From: Paenirhodobacter populi
GTDB taxonomy: Bacteria > Pseudomonadota > Alphaproteobacteria > Rhodobacterales > Rhodobacteraceae
Direction: 5' to 3'
Length of the DNA stretch: 64,000 nt
Assembly (NCBI RefSeq): GCF_004022215.1
Contig: NZ_SAUZ01000021.1
Coordinates: 1-64,000 of the forward strand
Shown: positions 53,528-62,285 of the stretch, piece after piece
Layout: each line of letters starts with the position of its first letter
How positions within the stretch are numbered: the first letter of the stretch is position 1
Position numbers and translations under genes: made by a program
Notes under the pieces: model-generated
Told to the model about the DNA's origin: nothing
The model's database searches: none
What the model saw: only the letters and a program-made list of their open reading frames with translations

Positions 53528-54177
53528 TCCAGCCTGACCTCATCGGCAAAGGCACCCCCAACCTCGGGATACCTGCCTTCTTCCATGATTTCCTCTTCGG
53601 TCAATTGTCCCAGCAACTGATCGTAAAGCTTCTGCGCGGCCGTAATGTCGGCCTTGCGGATGTCGACGCGGCAATCCTCGCGCCCGAGGATCGCGGGGGC
53701 GCCCGCCAGATCGTAGAAGGCATAATAGCCGGGATCGTAGGCCTGCAGGATGACCGGGCCGGTTTCGGGGGAAATGCGGTCCGGCAGCACCCGAACATGG
53801 CTGACGACCAGCCGGCCGTCCCGATATTCGGCGCGCGTGTCGACGGGGCCGCTCAATGCGACCGCGCCGCCATCCTGACGGACATGAAGATCCCCGTCGA
53901 ACCCCTCGGGCCAGTCGCTGAAATGATCGCGCAGCCGGTCCAGTTCCCCGTCCGTCAGCCTGCCATCGCCATCCGCATCCATGCCCATGTCCGCGACGAT
54001 CAGCATCGATGTCAGCTCGTCCCAGACCCAGACGACGCCGATCGAGTCCAGCCGCGCCTGCGCGTCGAACCGGAAGGTTATGCCGGTATCGATGAACTCA
54101 TGTGGATGGGCATATCCCCGCGCTGCCCCGAAGCTCAGGGGCACGATCAAAGCGATAAGACAAATGCCGCGGCGCAT
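53509..54177 (-). CDS. DUF1007-family periplasmic protein
   Basis: A 222-residue secreted protein. A Sec signal (about 1-22) is followed by the family's hallmark AHPHEFIDTGITFRFD. The next segment, MGMDADGDGRLTDGEL, looks like an EF-hand-type calcium loop. The family is of unknown biochemical role but is regularly encoded next to NicO-type Ni/Co transporters, as here, and is thought to assist metal handling in the periplasm. It is the first gene of the pair; upstream lies a relic-filled interval. Confidence 0.85.
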   Translation of the reverse strand: MRRGICLIALIVPLSFGAARGYAHPHEFIDTGITFRFDAQARLDSIGVVWVWDELTSMLIVADMGMDADGDGRLTDGELDRLRDHFSDWPEGFDGDLHVRQDGGAVALSGPVDTRAEYRDGRLVVSHVRVLPDRISPETGPVILQAYDPGYYAFYDLAGAPAILGREDCRVDIRKADITAAQKLYDQLLGQLTEEEIMEEGRYPEVGGAFADEVRLECDRRR

Positions 54178-54256
54178 GACGCGACGATAACCAACCTTCC
54201 GCCGGGTAGCCAGAGCGCCGGCGCAAAGGCGGACCGCGCCATCCGTTCCGGCAAGA

Positions 54257-54691
54257 TCATGCCGATGCCATCTGTTGCAGCACCGCCGCCGAGAGCGGCA
54301 ATTCCGGCCGGTCGGGGAAGGTCGTCAGCGTCAGGCTGAAACGCTCGCCGTTCCGGGTCAGGATGCCATCCGGCCCCGGCTGCCAGCCTAGCTCCGCCAG
54401 CAGCGCCCGGGCCTTTTCAGGGTCACAGGCCAGCGGCGCGACCCCTTCGGCATGCCATTCGCCGAGCGAGGGCGGGAAAAGCTGCGTGCCGCCTGCCGGA
54501 AAGCGCAGGATCGCCTCGGCCAGCCCCTCACGGTCGATCACCATGCTCAGCGCCTGACGGGCGCGCGGATCCGACAGGGCCGGATGCCCCGCATTGACCT
54601 TGAGCAGCAGCGTGCGCGGCACTCCGAGCAATCCCCTGGCGGCATGAAGCGGCACCTCCTGCGCGAGGTCGGCGGCGAGGATTCCGGCCAT
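54257..54691 (-). pseudogene. Truncated family-5 (nickel/peptide type) substrate-binding protein
   Basis: This keeps only the middle of a DppA/NikA-like binding protein: RTLLLKVNAGHPALSDPRAR, QALSMVIDREGLAEAILRFP, DPEKARALLAELGWQPGPDG and RFSLTLTTFPDRPELPL. A stop follows QQMASA, where the family continues for roughly 150 more residues. The N-terminal 200 or so residues, including the signal peptide, are missing. Upstream sequence (54692-54993) is unrelated or mobile-element derived. Next to a Ni/Co transporter it may be the remains of a nickel uptake gene. It cannot be functional. Confidence 0.75.
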
Positions 54692-54933
54692 CGCAGCCTT
54701 ACCGGAATGAACGGCTTGCCATGAGCGCCAAAGGGGCCCATCAGCCCGCCCGCCCCCGTCGCCGCGTTGGACAGCGCGTTGCGCGCCTGCGCCGCATCCA
54801 GTCCGCGCGGGACCACGGCCACCGTTGCCGCACCCACCCGTCCCACGGCCGAAGTGGGATGAAAGCCCTTCCTCTGCAGCACCGTTCGACGCCGGGCCCC
54901 CCGCCGCCGCCAAGCCGGGCCATGACCTCGAAA

Positions 54934-54990
54934 CCGGCCGATCACACGCCGGGAATGGAAATCGATAACCATTGCAAGGTAATAGGCCTC
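54934..54990 (-). pseudogene. IS3-type transposase relic
   Basis: The minus strand reads EAYYLAMVIDFHSRRVIGR, which resembles the first DDE-domain block of IS3-family OrfB transposases (pattern YLxxVIDxxSRRxxGW with the catalytic Asp). Only about 19 codons are recognisable. It lies between the truncated binding protein and the SIP gene, suggesting insertion followed by deletion. Confidence 0.55.
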
Positions 54991-54998
54991 GGCCTATT
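54981..54998. repeat. Perfect 8-bp inverted repeat over the SIP stop codon
   Basis: AATAGGCC-TC-GGCCTATT spans 54981-54998 and contains the stop codon of the SIP gene (54994-54996). It may act as a terminator hairpin or mark the edge of the neighbouring mobile-element relic. Confidence 0.55.
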
Positions 54999-55992
54999 GC
55001 CAGTAGGCCATCGCCCAGAATTCCTTCTTGCCGAAACCCCGCCCTTCCAGAATACGGCGGGCCGCGGTGGTTTCCGTCTTGCCTGCAGCGAAAAAGACGA
55101 ATCGGCCGGCCCCGGGTGGGGTCATCTCGGCAAGCGCCGCCAGCAGATCGCCGCCATCGCTGCGCAAGAGCCAGTTCAGACGCACCCCCGCCGGATGCGG
55201 CAAGGGCTGGATATCGGCGGCCTCGGGCACCAGAATATCCGCCTGCCCCCGTGCTCCGGCTGGCAGCGCCGCGAGAATACGCGCCAGTGCCGGCAGCGCG
55301 GTTTCATCGCCAAACAGGCCGATCCAGCCGGGATCGGCGGGAATATCGCCACCCGAAGGCCCCATCAGCGCGACCTCATCGCCGATATGCAGGGCCTCGG
55401 ACCACTGGCTGACGCGGCCACCTTCGTGCAGGAAGATGTCGAAACCGATCCCGCCTGTCTCCGAGATGGTGCGGATCGTGTAAACCGGGCGATGCCAGGC
55501 AGCGATGCCACCCTCCCATTGCGTCAGGCCGGCGGTATCTATCGTCGGCCAGCCTGCCCCCTGTGGGCCCATCAGCAGGCGGAAATGCAGCCCGCCACCC
55601 AGAAGCCGCGCGATGTCCGGCCCCTCGACCTCGACCCGTCGGAAGGCCGGGCTGATCCGCCGGATCGCGGTGACGCGGCCAAGGCTCAGGTTCACAGGCC
55701 GGCCCGGGGTGAACCGTTCCCGCCAGCGGATCGCAACGCCGGCCTCGGCGGCCGTCTGGTTGATGAAATCGCGCAACACCTGCGCCCCGGCGGCGTCCTG
55801 CGCGCCGATCCACAGGCGGGTTTCCGCGCCGTCCGGGGTAATGCCGACCTCGCCCGCGCCGAAGGCCAGCACCAGCGATCCGTCCGGCTCGACCCGGCCA
55901 TGATCCTCGTATTGGGGTGAGGTCTTCGCCCAGTCCCGGACCACCGTGAAGGGCAAGGCGATCGCCCCATGCGACAGGATCTTGTGGGTCAT
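54994..55992 (-). CDS. Siderophore-interacting protein (FAD-dependent ferric-siderophore reductase) with N-terminal DUF2218-like domain
   Basis: A 332-residue protein. Residues about 1-90 resemble DUF2218. Residues about 95-215 are the SIP FAD-binding barrel with the flavin motif RPVYTIR. The C-terminal reductase domain ends with RFVFFAAGKTETTAARRIL and KEFWAMAYWQ, typical of ViuB/SIP proteins. It would release iron in the cytoplasm by reducing imported ferric-siderophore. ATG 55992 has AAAGGA 6 nt upstream. It is 23 nt downstream of the exporter-fold ABC gene, so both are probably one operon. Confidence 0.88.
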   Translation of the reverse strand: MTHKILSHGAIALPFTVVRDWAKTSPQYEDHGRVEPDGSLVLAFGAGEVGITPDGAETRLWIGAQDAAGAQVLRDFINQTAAEAGVAIRWRERFTPGRPVNLSLGRVTAIRRISPAFRRVEVEGPDIARLLGGGLHFRLLMGPQGAGWPTIDTAGLTQWEGGIAAWHRPVYTIRTISETGGIGFDIFLHEGGRVSQWSEALHIGDEVALMGPSGGDIPADPGWIGLFGDETALPALARILAALPAGARGQADILVPEAADIQPLPHPAGVRLNWLLRSDGGDLLAALAEMTPPGAGRFVFFAAGKTETTAARRILEGRGFGKKEFWAMAYWQ

Positions 55993-56015
55993 CCCATGTC
56001 CTTTCGGCTCCCGGC

Positions 56016-57716
56016 TCAGGCGGCGAGCCGGGCATAAAGCCCGTCGCGGGCCAGCAATTCGGCATGGCTGCCGATCTCGCGGATCTGTCCATGTTCCATC
56101 ACCACGATCCGGTCGGCGTTGCGGATCGTGCCCAGCCGGTGCGCGATCACCAGCGTCGTGCGCCCGACGGCCAGCGCCTCCAGCGCCGCCTGAATCTCGC
56201 GCTCGGTTTCGGTATCCAGCGCCGATGTCGCCTCGTCCAGCACGAGGATCGGCGGGTTCTTCAGGAAGGCGCGGGCGATCGCCACGCGCTGTTTTTGCCC
56301 GCCGGACAGCATCACCCCGCGTTCGCCGACCTCGGTGTCCAGCCCCTCGGACAGGCCGGCGATCAGCCCGGAAAGCTGCGCCTTTTCGGCGGCGGCGATG
56401 ATCTCTTCCTCGCTGGCGCCAAGGCGGCCATAGGCGATGTTCTCGCGCAGGCTGGCGCCGAACAGGAACACGTCCTGCGAGACGATGCCGATCTGCCGCC
56501 GCAGGCTTTCGAGCGTCATCTGCGCAAGGTCCAGCCCGTCGATGCGGATCCGGCCCGAGGTCGGTTCGTAGAACCGCGGCAGCAGCGCCAGCAGCGTGGT
56601 CTTCCCCGCGCCCGAGGCGCCGACAAAGGCCACCGTCTCCCCCGCCGTCACGGACAGCGAGACGTGGTTCAGGATGGCGCGGTGCCCGTCATAGCTGAAG
56701 GAGACATCCTCGAACCGGATATCGCCCGCCAGAGGCGGCGCAGGGATCGCATCGGGGCGGTCGCGCACGTCGGGCTCGGTCTCCAGCAATTCCTGAAAGC
56801 GGCGGAAACCGGCGATGCCGCGCGGATAGGTCTCGATCACCGCGGCGATCTTTTCCAGCGGGCGGAAGAACACGCCGACCAGCAGCAGGAAGCCGACGAA
56901 GGCCCCGGTGCTCATGCTGCCCGCCAGCACGAAGCCCGCACCCACCACCATCACCACCACCTGAACGAAGCGCAGCCCCATGTAATGGATGGCGGTCGAG
57001 ACCGCCATGACGCGGTAGGCTTCCAGCTTGGTGCCGCGATAGGCGGCGTTGTCGCGCGCGAACAGGCGGCGTTCATGCGTCTCGTTGGCAAAGGCCTGCA
57101 CGACGCGGATGCCGCCGATCGCCTCTTCCAGACGCACGTTGAACTGGCCGACGCGGGCGTAGATCTCCTGCCAGGTGCGGGTCATGCGGCCGCCGTAGAC
57201 CACCACCAGCCAGACCGTCACCGGCACGATCAGCGCGGTGATCAGCGCCAGCGTCACATGCAGGTTCAGCATCAGTACGAAGGCCCCGGCAAAGGTCATG
57301 ATCGCGATCACCAGATCCTCGGGGCCGTGGTGGGCGACCTCGCCGATCTCCTCGAGGTCGCGGGTCACGCGCGCCACCAGCTTGCCGGTGCGGGCGCGGT
57401 CATACCAGCCCCAGCCAAGCCGCGTCAGATGGGCAAAGGCGCGGGCGCGCATCTCGGTCTCGATCTCGATGCCCAGCTTGTGGCCCCAGTAGATCACGAT
57501 CCCCATCAGCGCGGTGTTCAGCGCATAGACCAGCAGCAGGCCGCCGGCCGCCGCGATGGTCAGCGTCCAGTCGCCCAGAGGCAGCAGCCGGTCGATGAAG
57601 ACGGTGATCGCGATCGGGAACGACAGCTCCAGCAGGCCGGACAGGATGGCGCAGCCGAAATCCAGCCAGAACAGGCGCTTGTGCGGGCGGTAGTAGGAAA
57701 AGAAGTCTTTCAGCAT
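56016..57716 (-). CDS. Exporter-fold ABC half-transporter (membrane domain plus ATPase)
   Basis: A 566-residue type IV ABC protein. Residues about 1-320 form a six-helix membrane domain, and 335-566 an ATPase with GASGAGKTT, LSGGQKQRVAIARAF, ILVLDEATSALDTETE and the switch AHRLGT. It should work as a homodimer. In siderophore loci such proteins secrete siderophore or, as with mycobacterial IrtAB, import ferric-siderophore and work with a SIP domain. The SIP gene directly downstream makes the second role possible. No good ribosome site precedes ATG 57716; the leader holds CCTCCTTAC there. Confidence 0.88.
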   Translation of the reverse strand: MLKDFFSYYRPHKRLFWLDFGCAILSGLLELSFPIAITVFIDRLLPLGDWTLTIAAAGGLLLVYALNTALMGIVIYWGHKLGIEIETEMRARAFAHLTRLGWGWYDRARTGKLVARVTRDLEEIGEVAHHGPEDLVIAIMTFAGAFVLMLNLHVTLALITALIVPVTVWLVVVYGGRMTRTWQEIYARVGQFNVRLEEAIGGIRVVQAFANETHERRLFARDNAAYRGTKLEAYRVMAVSTAIHYMGLRFVQVVVMVVGAGFVLAGSMSTGAFVGFLLLVGVFFRPLEKIAAVIETYPRGIAGFRRFQELLETEPDVRDRPDAIPAPPLAGDIRFEDVSFSYDGHRAILNHVSLSVTAGETVAFVGASGAGKTTLLALLPRFYEPTSGRIRIDGLDLAQMTLESLRRQIGIVSQDVFLFGASLRENIAYGRLGASEEEIIAAAEKAQLSGLIAGLSEGLDTEVGERGVMLSGGQKQRVAIARAFLKNPPILVLDEATSALDTETEREIQAALEALAVGRTTLVIAHRLGTIRNADRIVVMEHGQIREIGSHAELLARDGLYARLAA

Positions 57717-57807
57717 GTAAGGAGGCGTCCTGCCTGTCGGTGCGGGGTCGGGCCGGTGCGGCGCGTCAGGGTGGCTCCGATGCGCTGCGGTTGCAAGGCG
57801 CGGCCGG

Positions 57808-58821
57808 ATGGACCAATATGCGCGACTGTGGATCGCTCCCCCGGAACCGGAAGCGGCGCGGCGCGCCGTCGGACAGGCAGGCAGGCCCTCACGCTTTCAC
57901 ATCCGCAACGCACGGGGGATTCAGGGGATGGGCTATCTGCATTCGATGACCTGCCGGACCGAGGGCATACGCCCGCTCGTGCCGGTCCGGTGGCGCGGCC
58001 TCGATGGTCTGGTCAGCGTGTTCTGGGAGGCAGAGGGCCGGAACGGCGCGCATGGCTATTACGTTTCGCCGGACCCGCGGATCGTGTTCTTCTTCAACGA
58101 CGTCTCGTCGCATATCCTGATGTCGAACCGCGACGGGACGATGGCGGGCCATGCCCGGCCGATGACCCGCGCCGTCTATGTGCCGGCTGGCGTGCCATTG
58201 TGGACCAGCTTCACCGCCGACCATCGTTTCTCGCATCTGGATGTGCATATCCACAGGGACCGGCTGCTGCGCTTCCTGACGCCCTCGGTCGGGGCGTCGG
58301 CGGCGCTGGCCGCGATGAAACACCCGGTCGAGATCCAGGATGTCGCGGCGATCGAGGCGCTGGCGCGCCTGCTGGTGGAGGAGGTGTCGCATCCGCTCAG
58401 ACACGCCGTCTATGCCGAAAGCCTTGTGGGCAGCATCGTCGCCGGGCTGCTGGACCTGCCGCCCGAAGGCGCCCCGCGCGCCGCGGGCGGGCTGACCGCC
58501 GCGCAGATGCGCCGGCTGACCCGCCACGTCGCGGCGCATGGCGACCGGCGGCTGAGCGTGGGCGAAATGGCGGCGATGGTCGGGCTGTCGGAAAGCTGGT
58601 TTTCCGCGGTCTTCCGCAAGACGACGGGCAAGACCCCCCTGCAATGGCAGACGGAACAGCGCATCGATGCCGCGCGGCGCCTTTTGCTGGAAGGTGATCT
58701 GCCCTTGGCCGATATCGCGGCGCGGCTCGGCTTTTCCGATCAGGCCCATCTGACCAAGACCTTTCGACGGATTGCGGGGGAAACGCCCGCCGCATGGCGA
58801 CGCCAGCAGCAGGCGCATTGA
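57808..58821 (+). CDS. AraC-family transcriptional regulator
   Basis: A 337-residue activator. The N-terminal ligand/dimer region covers about 1-220. The C-terminal pair of helix-turn-helices covers about 235-335 (LSVGEMAAMVGLSESWFSAVF and PLADIAARLGFSDQAHLTKTF then RRIAGETPAAWRR). It lies between the exporter-fold ABC gene and the TonB receptor and probably activates the siderophore-uptake genes when ferric-siderophore is present. The start is uncertain: 57808 is called, but ATG 57928 (MGYLHSMT) would give 297 residues. Confidence 0.88.
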   Translation: MDQYARLWIAPPEPEAARRAVGQAGRPSRFHIRNARGIQGMGYLHSMTCRTEGIRPLVPVRWRGLDGLVSVFWEAEGRNGAHGYYVSPDPRIVFFFNDVSSHILMSNRDGTMAGHARPMTRAVYVPAGVPLWTSFTADHRFSHLDVHIHRDRLLRFLTPSVGASAALAAMKHPVEIQDVAAIEALARLLVEEVSHPLRHAVYAESLVGSIVAGLLDLPPEGAPRAAGGLTAAQMRRLTRHVAAHGDRRLSVGEMAAMVGLSESWFSAVFRKTTGKTPLQWQTEQRIDAARRLLLEGDLPLADIAARLGFSDQAHLTKTFRRIAGETPAAWRRQQQAH

Positions 58822-58827
58822 ACGACC

Positions 58828-60942
58828 TCACCAGCTGTGGCGCAGCGTCAGCGCGACCTCGCGCCCCGGGTTGTAGAAATCCGCGCCGAAGCCGCCATAG
58901 GCGACGTATTTCTTGTCGAACAGGTTCGAGACATTCAGCGCAAGGGTGGTGTCCTCGCGCAGATCATAGGTGACGGCGGCGTCATAGGTCACCGCCCCGC
59001 CCGTGGCCTGCGTATTGGCGTTGTCCATGTAATAGGACCCGGTGTAACGCGCGCCCAGCCCGAAGGTCAGGTCATTGCGCGCGGCCTGCCCCGGCAGGCT
59101 GTAGGTTGCCCAGAGCGCGGCCACATCCTTCGGCACGAACTGCATCCGGTTGCCGACATTGCCATCCGCCCCATTGTCGACGATCTTCGAATCGAAATGC
59201 GAATAAGAGGCGATCAGGCTAACCCGATCCGTCAGCTCCGCCTTCGCCTCAAGGTCGATGCCCCGCACCCGGACCTTGCCGATCGGTTCCTTTTGCAGCG
59301 TCACCGGATCGGTGGCGGAGATGTTCGTCTTGGTCAGGTCGTAGACCGCGGCGCTGAACAGCGCGCGCATCACCGCGGGCTGGTATTTCACGCCGAGTTC
59401 GTATTGCTTGCCCTCTTCCGGCTCGACGCTGGTCGAATCCGGCGGCGCGACGGATTCCGCATAGCTGGCGAAGGTCGAGAATTCATCCGTCACCTTGTAG
59501 GTCAGACCAAGCCGCTTCGTCGTCTTGCTGACATCGCCCGAGGTGCTTGCCGAGGTCAGCCTGTTGCGCACGGTCGTGTCCAGCCAGTCGTGGCGCAGCC
59601 CGAATGTCGCGATGATCCGGTCCGAAAAGGTGAATTCCTGTTGCAGGTAGATCGCCTTGCCTTCGGTGTTCGTATGGTTGCTGCTATAGGGCGCCAGCAC
59701 GCCCGGCCCGCCGGAATAGACCGGGTTCGACCAGTCGATATTCGGTGCGCTGGTATAGAACGCCGTATTGTCCGCCGAGGAATCGCGATATTCGACCCCT
59801 GCCAGCGTGCGGCTCCGGACCGTGGCGAAGCTGGTGTCGTATTGCAGATGCGCGTCGGCGACGAAGGCTTCGTTCGAGCTGTCGTTGCCAAAGAAAGCGC
59901 GGCTGGCGATGGTGTTTTCCGCATCGACGATCCCGGCGATATAGGCATAGCCGAAATCGGTGCTGGCCTTGCTGTAGCGCGCGCCGGCCCCCATGCTCAG
60001 CCCCGTGCCGAAATCATGCGAGAACAGCATGGACAGCGAGGTGCGCTCGACCCCGCGGAAATTGTAGTCCGGCTCGCCGAGGAAGGTGCTGCGCGCAAGG
60101 TTCGCGCCCACCGGCTGGCCACCGCTGCCGGGCACGGAATCGCGTTTCAGGTAGTCGATGACAAAGCTGAGGCTGGTGGCGTCGGTCGGCTGCCACGTCA
60201 GCCCGCCCATCAGGAACCGGTCGTCGTCGCGGGAATGGTCGTATTCCTTGTTCGCATCCTTCCATTTGCCGGTGATGCGATAGGACCAGTTGGACTCCGG
60301 CGTCAGCTTGTCGCCGAAATCGAATCCGACCTCGCGGTGGTCAAAGGAACCGCCCGTCACATAGGCCTGTCCGAACCGATGGTCGCGCGGCAGCTTGGTC
60401 ACGTAATTGACCGAGCCGCCGGGATCGGAAACCCCGAACGTGGTGGAATTCGCGCCTTTCACCACCTCGACACGCTCGAAGGCAAAGGGCTCCTCGCGGA
60501 TCCCGCCGAAGGGCGCGCCAAGCGGCAACCCGTCGCGGTAGGTATTGGCGTCGAACCCGCGGATCATGAAGAAGTCGAAACGGTCGTCCGAGCCGTAATA
60601 GTCGGTCGTCACGCCGGCGGTGTATTGCAGCACCTGCTCGACGCTGGTGGCGCCGCGGTCCTCGATCTCCTTCGCCGTCACCACGGAAACCGAGGCGGGC
60701 GTATCCAGAAGCGGCGCGGCCATTCTGGACCCGCTGGCCGAGCGCAGGGCGACGGTCGAGCTGTCGTCCGCATCTTCGCTCGTGCCGACGCCCTCGACCA
60801 CGATCTGGGGCAGGATATCGGCCTGCTGCGCCATAGGGGCCACGGGCGAAAGGACGACAAGCGCGGTGCAGCCCCAGAGCGCGGCCCGCAGGTAACGGCG
60901 GCCGGCGAAAGCGCCCTTGCCGTCCGGAAAGTCGATGGACAT
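58828..60942 (-). CDS. TonB-dependent siderophore receptor
   Basis: A 704-residue outer-membrane receptor. The signal peptide (about 1-38, RRYLRAALWGCTALVVLSP) is followed by a TonB-box-like segment LPQIVVEGVG, then the plug domain (LLDTPASVSVVTAKEIEDRG, FFMIRGFDANTYRDGLPL) and a 22-stranded barrel ending in a C-terminal aromatic residue (ALTLRHSW). The pattern fits the FhuA/FpvA group that takes hydroxamate or mixed-type siderophores. ATG 60942 is chosen because it gives a normal signal sequence; the open frame to 61293 would run into the divergent promoter. It is convergent with the AraC gene. Confidence 0.92.
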   Translation of the reverse strand: MSIDFPDGKGAFAGRRYLRAALWGCTALVVLSPVAPMAQQADILPQIVVEGVGTSEDADDSSTVALRSASGSRMAAPLLDTPASVSVVTAKEIEDRGATSVEQVLQYTAGVTTDYYGSDDRFDFFMIRGFDANTYRDGLPLGAPFGGIREEPFAFERVEVVKGANSTTFGVSDPGGSVNYVTKLPRDHRFGQAYVTGGSFDHREVGFDFGDKLTPESNWSYRITGKWKDANKEYDHSRDDDRFLMGGLTWQPTDATSLSFVIDYLKRDSVPGSGGQPVGANLARSTFLGEPDYNFRGVERTSLSMLFSHDFGTGLSMGAGARYSKASTDFGYAYIAGIVDAENTIASRAFFGNDSSNEAFVADAHLQYDTSFATVRSRTLAGVEYRDSSADNTAFYTSAPNIDWSNPVYSGGPGVLAPYSSNHTNTEGKAIYLQQEFTFSDRIIATFGLRHDWLDTTVRNRLTSASTSGDVSKTTKRLGLTYKVTDEFSTFASYAESVAPPDSTSVEPEEGKQYELGVKYQPAVMRALFSAAVYDLTKTNISATDPVTLQKEPIGKVRVRGIDLEAKAELTDRVSLIASYSHFDSKIVDNGADGNVGNRMQFVPKDVAALWATYSLPGQAARNDLTFGLGARYTGSYYMDNANTQATGGAVTYDAAVTYDLREDTTLALNVSNLFDKKYVAYGGFGADFYNPGREVALTLRHSW

Positions 60943-61267
60943 TGCCAAATTCCACAAGATGATTTGCGTGTCTGGCGACCGCCGGCACGGCCCGGCGGAT
61001 GGCTGATGAAGGATGATCCGCCCGCGATCCGGGGCCTGCGCGGGCGATGCCCGGACAGCCGGCACCCGGAAGGGGCGACGAACCATTGTCCCCGTCCTAC
61101 CCGGCGCGCCGAGGCCCGTATTGTGTATTCCTACTTTTTTTGTCAGTTTCCATGGAAATCGTCCGGTCCGTCCCGGCCCCCGCCCGAGCAAGTCTTGACG
61201 CATGGGATGCGACCTGAAAAGCCCACGAAAAAGATCGGATATGCAACACCGCTGAGCAAGGGGCCGC
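60943..61267. other. Divergent promoter region of receptor and siderophore importer
   Basis: A 325-nt gap between the TonB receptor (minus) and the binding protein (plus). An AT-rich stretch around 61125-61150 (TATTCCTACTTTTTTTGTCAG) is the most promoter-like part. I could not identify a convincing Fur, Irr or RirA box by eye. There is no gene. Confidence 0.4.
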
Positions 61268-62281
61268 ATGATGCCTTCCATCCTTCGTTCCATCCTCCGC
61301 TTCGTGACCGCGCCGCTGGCGCTGTGCCTGCTGCTGGCCGGGCCGGGTCAGGCGCAGCAGGACAGCTATCCGATCACCATCCGACATGCGCTTGGCACCA
61401 CGGTCATTCCCGCCAGACCGCAGCGGATCGCCACGGTGGCCTGGGCCAATCAGGAAGTGCCACTGGCGCTTGGCGTCGTGCCGGTCGGCATGGCGCGGGC
61501 GAATTTCGGCGATGACGACGGCGACGGCATCCTGCCCTGGGTCGCCGCGCGGCTGAAGGAGCTGAACGCCCCCGCCCCCGTGCTGTTCGACGAGGGCGAC
61601 GGGATCGATTTCGAGGCCGTGGCCGCCACCGAACCCGATGTGATCCTTGCCGCCTATTCAGGGCTGAGCCAGTCGGATTACGATACGCTCAGCCAGATCG
61701 CCCCGGTCGTCGCCTTCCCCGAGGCGCCATGGGCCACCGACTGGCGGCAGATGATCGCGCTGAACAGCGAAGGCATGGGGATGCAGGCCGAGGGTGCCGC
61801 GCTGATCGGCCGGATCGAGGCCGAGATCGCCGACGTCACCGCCGGCCATCCGGAACTTGCCGGCAAATCGGCGATGTTCATCACCCATGTCGACACCACC
61901 GACCTGAGCATGGTGCGCTTTTACACGACCCACGACACGCGGGTGAAATTCTTCGCCGATCTGGGGCTGGTTTCGCCGAAAAGCGTGCAGGAGGCCTCGG
62001 CCAGCGGGCGTTTCGCCGGCGAGATCAGCGCCGAGCGCGTGGATGCCTTCGACGATGTAGACATCATCGTGACCTATGGCAGCCCGTCCTTGCTGGAGGC
62101 CGTGGAAAAGGATCCGCTGATCGCGCGGATGCCGGCGGTCGAAAAGGGGGCGATCGTGCTTCTGGGCCGCGATCCGGTCGGCACCGCCGCCAATCCGACG
62201 CCGCTGTCGATACCCTGGGTGCTGAAGGATTATGTGGCGATGCTGTCCGAGGCGGCGCGGAAGTCCGAAGCCGCGCGATGA
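61268..62281 (+). CDS. Ferric-siderophore periplasmic binding protein (FecB/FepB type)
   Basis: A 337-residue class III binding protein. A Sec signal covers about 1-30 (TAPLALCLLLAGPGQAQ). The mature start YPITIRHALGTTVIPARPQR, then RIATVAWANQEVPLALGVVP, and EPDVILAAYSGLSQSDYDTL are standard for iron-siderophore binding proteins. AAGGGG lies before the ATG (61268, or 61271 as an equally good start). It begins the plus-strand import operon that continues with two FecCD permeases. Confidence 0.9.
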   Translation: MMPSILRSILRFVTAPLALCLLLAGPGQAQQDSYPITIRHALGTTVIPARPQRIATVAWANQEVPLALGVVPVGMARANFGDDDGDGILPWVAARLKELNAPAPVLFDEGDGIDFEAVAATEPDVILAAYSGLSQSDYDTLSQIAPVVAFPEAPWATDWRQMIALNSEGMGMQAEGAALIGRIEAEIADVTAGHPELAGKSAMFITHVDTTDLSMVRFYTTHDTRVKFFADLGLVSPKSVQEASASGRFAGEISAERVDAFDDVDIIVTYGSPSLLEAVEKDPLIARMPAVEKGAIVLLGRDPVGTAANPTPLSIPWVLKDYVAMLSEAARKSEAAR

Positions 62282-62285
62282 CGGC

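Noticed and set aside
54178-54256. Possible cobalamin riboswitch upstream of the DUF1007/NicO pair
   Set aside because: The 79-nt leader is too short and shows no B12-box-like conserved core.
56064-58697. 877-codon plus-strand open frame opposite the exporter-fold ABC gene
   Set aside because: Antisense shadow. The minus strand has complete Walker and signature motifs, and the frame also runs into the AraC gene in the wrong frame.
58837-61515. 892-codon plus-strand open frame opposite the TonB receptor
   Set aside because: Antisense shadow of the receptor, which has signal, plug and barrel landmarks on the minus strand.
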